A stretch of 64,000 bases of DNA, taken from assembly GCA_002435385.1 (NCBI GenBank), contig DJMN01000060.1, forward strand, positions 63,014-127,013, in the 5' to 3' direction. Position numbers and translations under genes: made by a program. A model generated the notes under the pieces. The model was not told the origin of the DNA, made no database searches, and saw only the letters and a program-made list of their open reading frames with translations. The stretch's first letter is position 1; the number at the start of each line of letters is the position of its first letter. Below, piece after piece: positions 32,293 to 43,224 of this stretch. This DNA comes from Patescibacteria group bacterium UBA6489. Lineage in GTDB: Bacteria; Patescibacteriota; Gracilibacteria; BD1-5; UBA6164.

Positions 32293-32883
32293 ATGATAAA
32301 AAAATATATATCATTGTTTATGGTTCTAGCTTTTTCATTAGGTTCAGTATTTGCATTATCTCAAGATGAGATAGATGCAGCTAATTCATTAGCAGAAAAA
32401 TGAATTATAGAAGATCATTCTGATTTTCCTGAAGAATACCGCTTATGAGATAATATAACAAGGAGAGAAACAATGAAAATAGTTATGAAACTTTCAGGAC
32501 TTGAAATAGATGATAAGTGTGAATGAAAGTTTTCTGATCTACCAGAAACAGATTGGGGATGTAAATATGTAGAATCTGCACTAAATTACTGATTCATTGC
32601 TCCAAACCCAAAATTTAGACCAGATGACAATATAACAAAGATTGAAAGTATGAAATTGGTCTTAAAGGCAAAATGAGTAGAAAAAATTCAAATTACAGAA
32701 AATTGGCAAGAAGATTATATGGAAACAGCATATGAATATTGAATAATTGATGAAAAATACTATGACTACGATGCTGAAGCAAAAAGATGATGGATTTTCA
32801 AAATAACAACAGCTACAATAGAAAAAGAAGAAGAAATAAAAGAAAAACAAAATCAAATTTATACAGATGAACCATCTATATAA
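32293..32883 (+). CDS. Secreted SLH-domain protein, copy B
   Basis: 196 aa paralog of the preceding gene. Signal peptide (KKYISLFMVLAFSLGSVFAL), SLH repeats with EYRLGDNITRRETMKIVMKLSG, KCEGKFSDLPETDWGCKYVESAL and NPKFRPDDNITKIESMKL, then a Glu/Lys-rich tail. The Cys pair is conserved. Separated from copy A by the long-hairpin element and followed by a strong terminator. Confidence 0.8.
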
Positions 32884-32891
32884 CATAAATA

Positions 32892-32930
32892 AAAATAGAA
32901 CCTGAAAATAATATTTTTAGGTTCTATTTT
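32892..32930 (+). terminator. Intrinsic terminator
   Basis: AAAATAGAACCT / AGGTTCTATTTT stem with A/T-rich loop and trailing T. Confidence 0.85.
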
Positions 32931-32940
32931 AAAATATTTT

Positions 32941-32968
32941 TTGACAAAAATCTTATTTTTAATAAAAT
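32941..32968 (+). promoter_or_regulatory. Sigma-70-like promoter for the second 3D-domain gene
   Basis: TTGACA, 16 nt, TAAAAT; starts 11 nt after the preceding terminator and ends 30 nt before the ATG, the same geometry as for htpX. Confidence 0.65.
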
Positions 32969-32998
32969 ATTGGCTATTTTACACTATAAAATAAACTT

Positions 32999-34285
32999 AT
33001 GCCGTCCAAACTAATAAAAACATTAATGTCTTTATTATTAATGTTTTTACTCTGAATAAACCTAGCTTCAGCAGGATATCTACATCAAGAAAGAACATTT
33101 GTTGTAACAGCTTATTATTCTCCTTTACCAAATCAACAAGCATACATAACCTGAACTTATGAATGAGATGTTTTAAATAACTGAACATGAAAAGATACAG
33201 CTTCCTGAATGGAAGTATTTGAGTGAATACTAGCGGCTCCTAGTAATTATCCATTTTGAACAAAAATATATTTTGAATGATATGGAGTATGAGTTGTTGA
33301 AGACAGAGGATGAGCAATAGTAAACGAAGGAGAAAATTGAGAAGTATGAGATAGAATTGATATTTGGATGTGATATGGAGATGAGTGACTACAAAGAGCT
33401 ATAAATTGGGGAAAAAGAACAGTAAAATGAATAATAGTATCAAATGATACAGATTTAAGTATAAATTTTTCAGAAAGTGACTATTATAAAGTATATAAAT
33501 TAGCCGTATATCCAGACTCTTCGTCAGAAGAAGTAAGAACACTCCAAGAAGTATTTGCAAACCTAGGGTTATACTCTTGAAACATGGATTGATTATATAG
33601 CAGCATAAAAGATACTCTCATAAAATTCCAAGTAGATAACGGAGTAATAGAATCAGAAACTTCCTTTTGAGCTTGAAATTTTTGAAATCAAACAAGAGCT
33701 ACAATGATAGAAAAATTTACTCCACCACCAACAGAAGGAGCTTTAGAGTCAAAGGATTCTCAAATGGCATTTTTCTTGAGAGGTAACTATACAAGTGATA
33801 ACGAAACTTTAGAAAAATACATTCTATTAAAAGAAAACCTAGACTTAATGGTATCAGAAGAATCACCTACAGAAGATGTAAAAAAATTACAAGAATTATT
33901 TACGAATTTAGAATTATACACTTGAGAAATCGACGGAGTTTATGAAAGTATAGAAAATTCTATAATAAATATACAAATACAACTTTCTGTAATAAGCTCT
34001 CAGTACGATTTTTGAGCAGGAAGCTTCTGAAACCAAACAAAAAATGCCTTATTAGAGCATCTAAGACAATCTATAAAACCTTGTATCTTAACAAATGAAG
34101 AACTAGAGCAACTAGAAATATTTTGATTAAGTCTAAATAACCTCATATATAAAATAGCTACTAAAAATAATACAAGTCTAGTTACAATAAAAAATACAAT
34201 AATAATAAAACTAGATCAAATGATTGAAAACTCTCAAGATGATGAGTTAACAGAAAAACTAAAATATATATTAGAAATTTTATAA
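32999..34285 (+). CDS. Secreted 3D-domain / peptidoglycan-binding protein, copy 2
   Basis: 428 aa paralog of the gene at 18889-20415. Signal peptide (SKLIKTLMSLLLMFLLGINLASAG), a 3D beta-barrel domain with TAYYSPLPNQQAYITG and the acidic VVEDRGGAIV and GDRIDIWMGYGDEG motifs, and two PG-binding repeats, each ending in FGAG.FGNQT[RK]. The C-terminal 80 residues are helical. Likely a cell-wall-active secreted protein. Glycines of the FGAG motifs are TGA codons. Confidence 0.85.
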
Positions 34286-34290
34286 AAAAT

Positions 34291-34327
34291 ACTATCCTAG
34301 TTTTTTAGGGTAGCATTTTTTATTTTT
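34291..34327 (+). terminator. Intrinsic terminator
   Basis: CTATCCTA-GTTTTT-TAGGGTAG hairpin followed by CATTTTTTATTTTT. Confidence 0.78.
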
Positions 34328-34387
34328 GCATTTTTATTAAAATCTGATATATTTATTTTCGTAATTTTATTTATTAATTTTTATATT

Positions 34388-35347
34388 ATGCTTCGCTTTT
34401 TTGTACCAGCACTAGTTATAGTACTACCAATGATGCTTACATATTTCCTTTGAGTACAATGATTTATAATATCAATGATAGCCGATGCCTTTTTAATAGC
34501 CCTATGAGTAAGAATCGTTAAACCAAATAATGTAAGAACAGTAGAATTTTTAGGTAGTTTTAATCGTATTTTAAGAGCTTGATTTCACCTAATAATACCA
34601 GTTTTAGAAACAACTAGAGCTCAAGTATTATATAGAAGAAACTTCCCTGTTGAAGTAGAATGAGTTACACATGATAATGTAACAGCTTACATTGGACTAA
34701 ACGTAATCTACTATGTAAGAGATGATTGACTAAATTCAAAAGAAGGAAATATCTTTAAATCTATTTACAACATAGATGATCCAAAAACAATGATGAGAGC
34801 AACAATAGACGAACAACTAAGATGAATGATTGTTTCATTCACGCACAAAGAAATATTTGCAAAAAGAGAAGAAATAGGTGAAGCAATAGAAGAAAGATTA
34901 AGAGAAAAATTATCTACTTTTTGATTTACACTTGATTCTATACAAGTTAGAGACGTAAAATTAGATAACACAGTAATGCATGCGATGAATAAAGTAGTAG
35001 AGACTCAAAAATTCAAAGAAGCAGCAATGAATGAAGCAGAAGCTAAAAAAATAATGCAAGTAAAAGAAGCAGAAGCAGAAAAAGAATCAAAGATACTTTT
35101 ATGAGAAGGTATGGCAGGACAAAGAATGAAAATCGCAGAGTGATTTAAAGAATCAGTAGATCTAATCAAAAAAACAGATGACTCACTAAATGCAGAAAAA
35201 GTACTTCAATTCTTATTAGACTCTAGTAGAATAGAAACACTTTGAAATATCTGAGCAAGAGATAGTTCTAAGCTAATTTATCTAAATGAAAACTTGGAAG
35301 GAAGATCTTCTAAACTAATAGCAGGAAGTGATATAATGGAGAGTTAA
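34388..35347 (+). CDS. SPFH/band-7 (stomatin/prohibitin-like) membrane protein
   Basis: 319 aa. Two N-terminal hydrophobic stretches, then the SPFH core: IVKPNNVRTVEFLGSFNRIL, NFPVEVEGVTHDNVTAYIGLNVIYYV, SIQVRDVKL, followed by a Glu/Ala/Lys-rich coiled coil (NEAEAKKIMQVKEAEAEKES) and a C-terminal oligomerisation region. Such proteins form membrane-microdomain scaffolds, often with a protease like HtpX or FtsH; htpX is 3 kb upstream. Own terminator follows. Confidence 0.88.
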
Positions 35348-35373
35348 TAACAATATACAAAAACTCTTGTAGA

Positions 35374-35400
35374 GGCAGACCTATGTGTCTGCCTTTTTTA
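35374..35400 (+). terminator. Intrinsic terminator
   Basis: AGGCAGAC-CTAT-GTGTCTGCC and TTTTTT. Confidence 0.88.
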
Positions 35401-35489
35401 TGGGATAAACACATAGATTCATCCCTACAGTGAAAAATCCCAATAAAAAACTTCCCTTTTTCATTTTTAAAAATAAAATATATTTATCC

Positions 35490-35533
35490 CGTTTTCTTCC
35501 CCTCTCCTGTAGGAGAGGGGTTAGGAGTGAGGT
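35490..35533. repeat. Palindromic repeat family 1, upstream of uvrC
   Basis: CCCCTCTCCTGTAGGAGAGGGG plus TTAGGAGTGAGGTT tail. Confidence 0.83.
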
Positions 35534-35558
35534 TAAACAAATTTTAACAAAAAACACC

Positions 35559-37520
35559 ATGCTTACAAACATTCTAAAAAACATTCCCAAATCACATTGA
35601 ATCTATCAATTTCTAGACAAAAACAATAAAATAATCTACATATGAAAATCTGTAAATCTGAAAGCTAGAGTAAACAGTTATTTCAACTGAACATCAAAAC
35701 TAAATTTTGCAAAAAAAAGAATGGTAAAACAAATAAAAGAAATAAAAACCATATTAACAAATAACGAGACAGAAAGCCTAATCCTAGAAACAACCCTTAT
35801 AAAAAAACACCAACCAAAATACAACATCCTTATGAAAGATGACAAAAACCATCTTTACTTAAAAATTACAAATGAAATAATTCCAAGAATAATAAAAACA
35901 AGAATCTCTCCATCAACACACAATTTCAACAAAAAAAATTTAAATGAAACTTACTTCTGACCATACATAAGCACAAACAGTGTAAATAATATATTAAAAT
36001 TCATCAGAAAACATTTTACCTACAGAAGCTGCAATCTAATATTTGAACATCCATCACCTCCCCCTACCCCCCTCCTTGGTAAGGAGGGGGAATTAAAGGG
36101 GGTGGTAATCAAATCAACAAACTGAACAAAAATTCCATGTATGGACTACTACATAAAAAGATGTAGCTGACCCTGCATACTTAAAAAAGAAAATATTGAA
36201 AAATACTTAAGCAATATAGAGAACATAAAAAATTTTCTAAAATGAGACACTAAAAAGATAGTAGAGGATTTAACAACACAAATGCAACAATCAGCAAAAA
36301 AATTAAACTTTGAGAAAGCAAAAGAAATAAAAACAACAATAGATTCAATAAACACTTTACAAGAAAATCAAATAGTTAGAGATCTAGTCAAATGAGATTA
36401 CGAAATCATAAACCACATAGAAAAATATGAAAAAATATTCATATGACACATAAAAATCAGAAACTCAAAAATAGAATGATTCTTTAACTACGAAATAAAA
36501 AATAAACTAGAAGAAGACATTGAAAATATATTAAAAATATTTATTGAAAGACTATATGCAGAAAATATAGAAAATAAAAAAAATATAAAATTTATAGTTA
36601 GCAAAGAAATTTGAGTAGAAAATGAAGAATTAAAAAAAATAATAGAATTTCCAAAAATAGGTCCCAAAATAGAACTCCTAAAACTATGCTATAAAAACAC
36701 TTATGAATATGCATACAAAAACTATTTAAATAGCCTATCAACAAAATGATTCAGTAAAAAAACTATGGAAAATCTATTAGAAATCCTATGATTCTCACCT
36801 ATAAACAAAAATATAATTTTCGAATGTAACGACATATCACACTTCTCATGAACCCATACAGTTGCATCTCGTAGTGTTATAGAAAACTGAAAAACAGCAA
36901 ACTCAAAATACAGAAAATTCAAAATAAAAACACTAGAACCTTGAAAAATAGATGACTTTTCTTCACTAAAAGAAATCATAGAAAGAAGAATAAAAGAAAT
37001 AATAAAAACTCAAATCCTGCCAGATTTGATAATAATAGATTGATGAAAATGACAATTAAGCTCAGTAAACCAAATATTAGAAAATTATAAAAAAGACTAT
37101 GAAATACTAAAAAAACTACAAATCTGCTCAATAGCCAAAAAAGAAGAAGAAATATTTATAATAAAAAAATCCATCCCCTCTCCATTACATTTCGAGGTAC
37201 TTCCTTTAAAAAAGGAAGAAATCCAAAGCTATAACTTCAAAAAAATAGTTCTAGAAAAAGATTCTCCAGAACTAAAACTCACACAAAAAATCAGAGATGA
37301 AGCACACAGATTTGCAATAGAATTCAACCGTAACCAAAGAATAAAATCCATGAAAAAAAATATTCTAGAAGACCTACCTTGATTCTGACCTAAAACCAGA
37401 AAAAAAATTCTAAACGAATACTGAAGTGTTGATAATCTACTAAAAGCCAACAAAGAAAACCTATCAAAAATCCTAACAAAAACACAAATCGAAACACTCG
37501 AAAATCATTCATTAATTTAA
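35559..37520 (+). CDS. uvrC: Excinuclease ABC subunit C (with two in-frame repeat insertions)
   Basis: 653 aa. GIY-YIG nuclease domain at the N-terminus (SHGIYQFLDKNNKIIYIGKS), the UVR domain near residue 250 (AKKLNFEKAKEIKTTIDSI), the RNase H-like nuclease (NDISHFSGTHTVAS and DLIIIDGGKGQLSS), and C-terminal HhH motifs (LEDLPGFGPKTRKKIL). Two palindromic repeats lie inside in frame: family 1 at 36052-36104 (peptide PSPPPTPLLGKEGELKG, between GIY-YIG and the cysteine cluster region KRCSGPC) and family 2 at 37168-37212 (SIPSPLHFEVLPLKKEE, before the HhH domain). Both are between domains, so function is probably kept. UvrC cuts both sides of DNA lesions. Confidence 0.94.
36052..36104. repeat. 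Palindromic repeat family 1 inside uvrC
   Basis: CCCCCCTCCTTGGTAAGGAG with GGGGGAATTAAAGGGGGTGG tail, in frame on the plus strand. Confidence 0.85.
37168..37212. repeat. Palindromic repeat family 2 inside uvrC
   Basis: CCATCCCCTC arm, then GAGGTACTTCCTTTAAAAAA and GGAAGAAATCC; in frame. Matches the intergenic copies at 10088-10137 (reverse) and 24511-24556. Confidence 0.8.
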
Positions 37521-37587
37521 ATTTTTATTTTACAAAAAAACTAAAGTACATAATATATAAATATACTTAAAAAATAAACTCACAAAT

Positions 37588-38112
37588 ATGAAAGATATTT
37601 TCAAAAAATACAAAAAAGCAAACATCATAAAAAACACATGAATAGTTGTAGCAAGCCTAGTAATAGCACTATCTATAAACTTCTTTGTATTTGATTCTAA
37701 CCTATGAAATAAAATAAAAGCAGATGTTTTATGAGTACAAAACGAAACATGAAAATCTGACATATATCTAGAATTAAATAATAATCTAATAAACTTAAAA
37801 ACTGATAAAAACATAAAATCCCTAAAATCTCTAACTATCAGTATAGTTTATAACCCTGAAAACGTAAAAATAGAAGATGTAAATTCAGATATCTCATGAG
37901 TGAGTATCAAAGATATCTCTGAAGAAGACTGATTAGATATGATAATGTTAAGTCTAAAAAATCCAACAGACATAAATCAAAACTCAAACATATTATCTAT
38001 AAAAACATCTAAAAAAGAAGAAAAAACAGAATGAATAAACATAATCAATGCTAACTTCACAGATGAATCTGGAGAAATTTATGAACTATCAACATCTTGA
38101 ATAAAATTTTAA
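37588..38112 (+). CDS. Membrane-anchored protein with cohesin-like beta domain
   Basis: 174 aa. One N-terminal helix (GIVVASLVIALSINFFVF), then a beta-rich domain: SDIYLELNNNLINLKTDKNIKSLKSLTISIVYNPENVKIEDV, DGLDMIMLSL, ILSIKTSKKE, IINANFTDESGEIYEL. The strand order and the YNPENV segment resemble cohesin/dockerin-binding or pilus-associated PilN/PapD-like beta sandwiches seen in CPR surface proteins. Function unknown; 67 nt after uvrC and 9 nt before tatD. Confidence 0.6.
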
Positions 38113-38121
38113 AAAAATATA

Positions 38122-38934
38122 ATGTTTGATACACATTGTCACCCTTATCTACTAAAAACACATAAATCAGAAGAAATAATCTCATCATTCAAACTAGAGT
38201 GATGAGATTATTTAGTTTCTATATGAATAGATATTGAAACTAGTATAAAATCTATAAAACTAGCTCGTAAACATAAACAAATATTTGCTACAATATGAAT
38301 CTCTCCAACAGATTCTTTAGCATATAAATGAAAATTAAAAGAGACTATAGATACTCTAGAGAAATTATATTTAGAAAATAAAGAAATTGTTGTATGAATA
38401 TGAGAATGCTGATTAGATTACCATTGGATACCTTCTCTTGTAACCGAAAGTATTAATGAACAAACTATTAAAGAAATACAAAAAGAATTTTTCATAGCAC
38501 AAATAAAATTAGCAAAAAAACACAACTTACCAGTAATCATTCATAACAGAGAAGCTAAAGACGATACTCTGAAAATACTAAAACAAGAAAACTATAAAAA
38601 CTTCATATTTCATTGCTTCTCAGAAGATATAGATTTTGCCAAAAAATGTATAGAATTTTCACCAAATTGTAAAATAAGCTTTAGCTGAATAGTTACATTT
38701 AATTCTGCCAAAGCCATACAAGAAACAGCCCAAAAAATTCCATTAAAAAATATAATAGTAGAAACAGATTCACCATATTTAACTCCTGTCCCATACAGAT
38801 GAAAACAAGAAAATAAACCAGAATTTGTTAAATATGTATTAGAAAAAATTGCAGAATTAAGAAATGAAAAATTAGAAGCAGTTGAAAAAGAAATTATGAA
38901 AAATAGTTTAGAAGTGTTTAAGATAAAAAAATAA
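38122..38934 (+). CDS. tatD: TatD-family metal-dependent DNase
   Basis: 270 aa TIM-barrel amidohydrolase-type nuclease. Metal ligands traceable: FDTHCHPY (H-x-H), GIGECGLDYHW (Glu), IIHNREA (His), FHCFS (His) and VETDSPYLTPVPYRGK (Asp). It exonucleolytically degrades DNA during repair or turnover. Start chosen at the ATG 9 nt after the preceding gene; a bidirectional terminator follows. Confidence 0.93.
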
Positions 38935-38964
38935 GAGAAAATTTAATTTTTCTCTTATTTTTTT
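38929..38964. terminator. Bidirectional intrinsic terminator
   Basis: AATAAGAGAAAAATT / AATTTTTCTCTTATT stem flanked by A-run and T-run, between convergent tatD and the FemAB gene. Confidence 0.85.
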
Positions 38965-38972
38965 ATCAAAAT

Positions 38973-40100
38973 CTACTCAGGCTTCTTATAATAATACCCC
39001 CTTTTCTTTCTTCTAATAGTCTCAATTATCCAGTTAAACCGATATTTAGGAGAAACCACTAAATCCTGAGCATGAAGTAAACTATAATCATAACCTCAAA
39101 ATTTCCTTTTAAACTTAGTAACCCCAGCTATCGGATGCTTAAGATTATCATCAGGAGAAACCCCCCAAAAATTATAAACATCACAACCATCTCTCTTTGC
39201 TTTTAGAATAGCTTCAAACTGACATAAATAATTTGGAGAAAATTTATTATTTATAATACTACTAGCAGCTATATAATAAACACAAGTCTTTCAAAACTTT
39301 ATAGTCATTAAAATAGACTCAACAGTATCATTATAATTAGCAGAAACTGTTGAGATATCATCTCCAAAAGCCTTATATAAATCAAATACATAATTTTCAG
39401 AAAACTCATGATATCAAACCTTAGTAGAATGAGAATGATGCATTTTTATAAGGGTATCAATATGGTCCCTCTCATTATCAATCCTTATTTTAACTCACTC
39501 TTTCCTTGCCCTATTTATATAATACCTATCCTTCTTCTTTATACCATCAAGCAAATCTTCTTCTGACTTACTTAAATCTAATAAATGAGTATCCTCCGCA
39601 TGTTCATGCATAGGAGCATCAATAAATCCTAAATCTCTATAACTTTCGCTATTTTGCTTTGTGTTCTTTACAGTAGAATTAAACCTAATAAAATTACATT
39701 TTTCTTTCTTTGCAATACTCTTTAATTCTGGAAGTATTTCAGTCAAAACCTTAAAATAAAAACATTCACCCCCTTCAGAACAATCAATATCTTTCTTTTC
39801 AGTCTTCTTTCCTTTTAAATTTTCAGAATCACAAACACCACACCCTCTTTTTTTTATAAGAGGAGCATGTGAAGCAAAAAGATAAGATCATCTTTTTGCA
39901 TTAACTTTGATAAGAGGTAACACTCCTATTAACTCTTTCTTATCATAAATACCATATCTAAAAATAGTAAATCAACTCATATTCTTAAACTCTCCCCACT
40001 CCCAAGAAGACAAAAAACTATAAAAGCCTAAATCCCCTTTTACAATAAAATCATTCCATTTTTTCTTATCATTTATTATCTCAAGCCTGAACATTTCCAT
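38973..40100 (-). CDS. FemAB/FemX-like peptidyltransferase (GNAT fold)
   Basis: 375 aa. Proteins of this family add amino acids from aminoacyl-tRNA to the peptidoglycan precursor stem peptide. Seen: EWGEFKNMSGFTIFRYGIYDKKELIGVLPLIK in the N-terminal subdomain, DGIKKKDRYYINRARK and the FemX-like HHSHSTKVGYHEFSENY helix, then the C-terminal GNAT half ending GVTKFKRKFGGYDYSLLHAQDLVVSPKYR. A small Cys cluster (KKRGCGVCDSENL) is an unusual insert near residue 100. It overlaps by 35 nt the preceding aminotransferase gene, so they form an operon. Confidence 0.82.
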
Positions 40101-41427
40101 AATACTTATTAATTAAATTTATAACATCAGATACATCCTTATTAGTAACCAATTTATGATTCGGTAAAAAAACTATTCTATCTGAAATATCCTCACTAAC
40201 CCTACAAGTTCATCTTTCATATTTTGCATCTCTTAAATCAGTTCAAACAGGAACTATATTCTTTCAAGTCCAACTAGTTCACAATATAATTCATCTTTTT
40301 TTCATAAAACGAACAAGTTCTTCTCTATCTTGTCTATCCTTACATAAAATAGGATACCTAAAATAATTTAAAACCTCTTTCTTCTTTTCCTTTAATAAAA
40401 CAATAGGATAAGAAAAATCACAAAATTTAGCATTATATATCTTGGCAAGTCTCCTCCTATGATAATTATAATGTCCTATTTTATATAATTCCTTTCTTAC
40501 AAGATAAGCAAGACTATTCGGTAAAGAATAATCAAACTCTGAAAAATTACAATTTTTTTCTGAAGAAGTTAAAATTTCTGTTATAAAACTTAACTTTCTA
40601 GATAAAAATATAATAACCTTTCATAACTCAAAACAATCATATGTCTTATAAGCCAAATACCCAAATACATTATAAAGCAAATTTCTAAAAACAAGTAAGA
40701 CACTAGGCATCTTCTGCCTTTTTTTTATATCCTCTACTTTACGAAAATAATCAGAATTATTTACTACTAAAAAACCACCTGTTATACCTGATATAGATTT
40801 ATCTCTTCCTGTAGAAAATATAGCAAAATCTCAACATTTTCTTCATACAACTCATTTTATACAACTTTTTCCTTTCAGACAAAGACTCCCAGAAGAAGAT
40901 ACAACCGTACCTAAACTATGAGCACAATCTTCAATGACTAAAATACCCTTTAAAGATGCCAACTCCATGATTTTTTCTACATTTAAAACCTTTCCAAAAG
41001 TATGTTGAACAATTATAACTTTAGTATTTTCTGTTATTTTACTTTTTAAGTCATCAAAATCTAACCGCAAATTATTTTCATCAACATCACAATATACTAT
41101 TTTAGCTCAAGACTGTAAAACAGCATTTGAAACAGAGACACAATTATAACCTGAAACAATAACCTCATCTTTTCATCAAACTCAAATCATCCTCAGAGTA
41201 TGATAAATGGCACTCCTTCAATTATAAAAAGAAACCACTTTCCTTTCATCTTTTAAAGTCTTATTATAAAAATAATCAATATGTTCAAGAAGTTCTCATT
41301 CGACTTTCTCTAAATCTTTTCAATACCTTAAAAAAGGTAATCATATAGTCATCAAATATAGACTCTGAAGAAACTGAGAAAAAGAAACAGTAGTAAAAAA
41401 ATCTGCAATTATTGTCTTTCTAATCAT
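40066..41427 (-). CDS. DegT/DnrJ/EryC1-type PLP aminotransferase
   Basis: 453 aa sugar-aminotransferase family. Features: SFYNGRSAIYHTLRMI (PLP phosphate region), DEVIVSGYNCVSVSNAVL, KIVYCDVDENNLRLDFDDL, VIIVQHTFGKV and LVIEDCAHSLG for the family's D-x-A-H cofactor motif, and FSTGRDKSISGITGGF with the PLP-binding Lys. It likely makes an amino sugar for the cell envelope. In code 25 the frame does not stop at the first two TGA codons after NVQA but continues to a TAA at 40066, overlapping the next gene. Neighbours (FemAB, Mur ligase) suggest wall synthesis. Confidence 0.85.
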
Positions 41428-41448
41428 CTTAAAATATTTTAAAAAATA

Positions 41449-43053
41449 TTATTTTATATAACTATTTAAGTAACCTCCTGATCTCCTTCACTCAAATAAA
41501 ATCACAGTATCTTTTTCAACCTCTCATAATTTATTAAGCAAAAGACTTTTATCAAAACCTCAAGCTGCTAATCACTTTATAAAATCATTTCTATAATTAA
41601 CTCAAACATAAAATATCTTATCAACATAAGAATTTTTAGCTATCTTCATTCATAAATTAAAATGAATAAAATTAGCCTCTTTTCATAACTCAAGAACATC
41701 ATCTAAAACCAAGATTTTTTCACCAGAAAACATTCTAGCAACTTTCAATCAAGCAATCAGTCACTGTTCTGATAAATTATATGAATCATCCAGTAAAGTT
41801 AAATTCACCTCTCCATTTTCGGTTTGGTATTTTATATTTTCTATCTTCATCGTTCATTCAGGAGCATGCATCTTTATTAAATACTTTTTCAAATTTTTTA
41901 CACTTATTCACATATCTAAACAAAAAGCAATAACTCAAGTAAGATTTAAAATATTATGTTTTCAAATCAAATTAGTTTTAAAAGTATATTCATCTCATTT
42001 ATAGGAAACCATGAACTCTGTAATCAAATCCTCAAATCAAATAATCTCTGATTTCACATCAGAATCTCACTGTTTCAAAGAATACCTTACCAATTTTAAC
42101 TTCTTTGGAAATTCTATTTCTCTGATGTTTTTATCATCCCAGTTAACATAAAGCACTCAATCATTCTCTAAAACTTTTTTAGCTATTTCAGACTTAGCTC
42201 TTTTTATATTCTCAATAGATCAAAAAAGTCAAAGATGTTGATTTCAAACTGCAGTTAAAAATCAATACTTGTGATTAACAATTTTTCATAAATCTTCTAT
42301 TTCTCATACCCTATAAGCTCACATCTCAGCCAAAAAATAATCATAACTATCATTTAATTCATTCAAAACAATACCAGAAACTCACAATTCAGTATTTATA
42401 TTTTTAGGAGTTTTAAGCAATTTTCATTCTTTTTCCAAAATCGCTCATAAAAATTCTTTTATACTAGTCTTTCAATAACTTCAAGTAACTCAAATCTTTA
42501 TAACATCTTTAATCCTTTCCGATTTTAAAATAGCATTATTTATAATAGCATGTTTCTTACGATAAACAGCTGGATATAAAATAAGATTCCATACTGTTAT
42601 AATAAAATATGGAAAAGTTATAAAAGAAAGTATAAATACATATATAAAACTATGTAACCAAAAAAATACCAAAGAACTAAACAAAACTATATTAAAAGAA
42701 ATAGCAAGAGATAAAATAACCATTCTTCAAGTTATTTTAGGTTTCAAAAACCTAGTTCTATACATTTTTCACAAAACATAAAAATTCTGGAAAATTAAAA
42801 AATATATCACTACAGAATATATCATTACCTCCAAATAAGAACTCACAAAAATAAGCAAGGATAAAATTAAAACCGGAATTTCTATAAAAAACCAAAATTG
42901 AAATAATGCATTTTTTCATTGAGCAGTCCTCAAGTACTCAACAAATCTATCCCATCTATACTCTTTAAGCTGTGTTACATAAAGCCAAAAACCAAATTTA
43001 TACCAAAGTGGTAATATAGCTAGAACAAGTAACGTTAGATATTCTAAACGCAT
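41449..43053 (-). CDS. Membrane-anchored Mur ligase-like protein
   Basis: 534 aa. The first 180 residues have five or six hydrophobic helices; then a Mur ligase: GVTGSYGKTSIKEFL P-loop, NTELGVSGIVLNEL, YDYFLAEMGAYRVGEIEDL, AVGNQHLGLFG with its conserved His, and C-terminal HAPEGTMKIENI and LLDDSYNLSEQ, as in MurF. MurF joins UDP-MurNAc-tripeptide to D-Ala-D-Ala. The membrane part is not in typical MurF, so it may be a membrane-tethered MurF or a Mur-like ligase acting on a lipid-linked substrate. The start lies just after the long-hairpin element copy 2. Confidence 0.8.
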
Positions 43054-43102
43054 ATGAATATATTATTTTTAGAGATAAAATTTTAATAAAAATAGAAAGA
43101 AG

Positions 43103-43200
43103 AAATTAGAGAAATAATAATTAAACGAACTGTTAGAAGATTTATACTAATATTATTGTAAAAAATCTTCTCCTGTGAGCATATTATTATTTTCTAATTT
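43103..43200 (-). ncRNA. Long-hairpin RNA element, copy 2
   Basis: Second copy of the element at 32137-32236; AAATTAGAGAAATAATAA against TTATTATTTTCTAATTT as closing stem, inner stem AGAAGATTT/AAATCTTCT identical. On the minus strand it would lie in the 5' leader of the Mur ligase gene, preceded by AACAAAAATTAAATAAA. The other copy is between SLH genes on the opposite strand, so a leader role is not shared and a free-standing small RNA is likelier. Confidence 0.45.
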
Positions 43201-43224
43201 CTGGGTTTATTTAATTTTTGTTCT

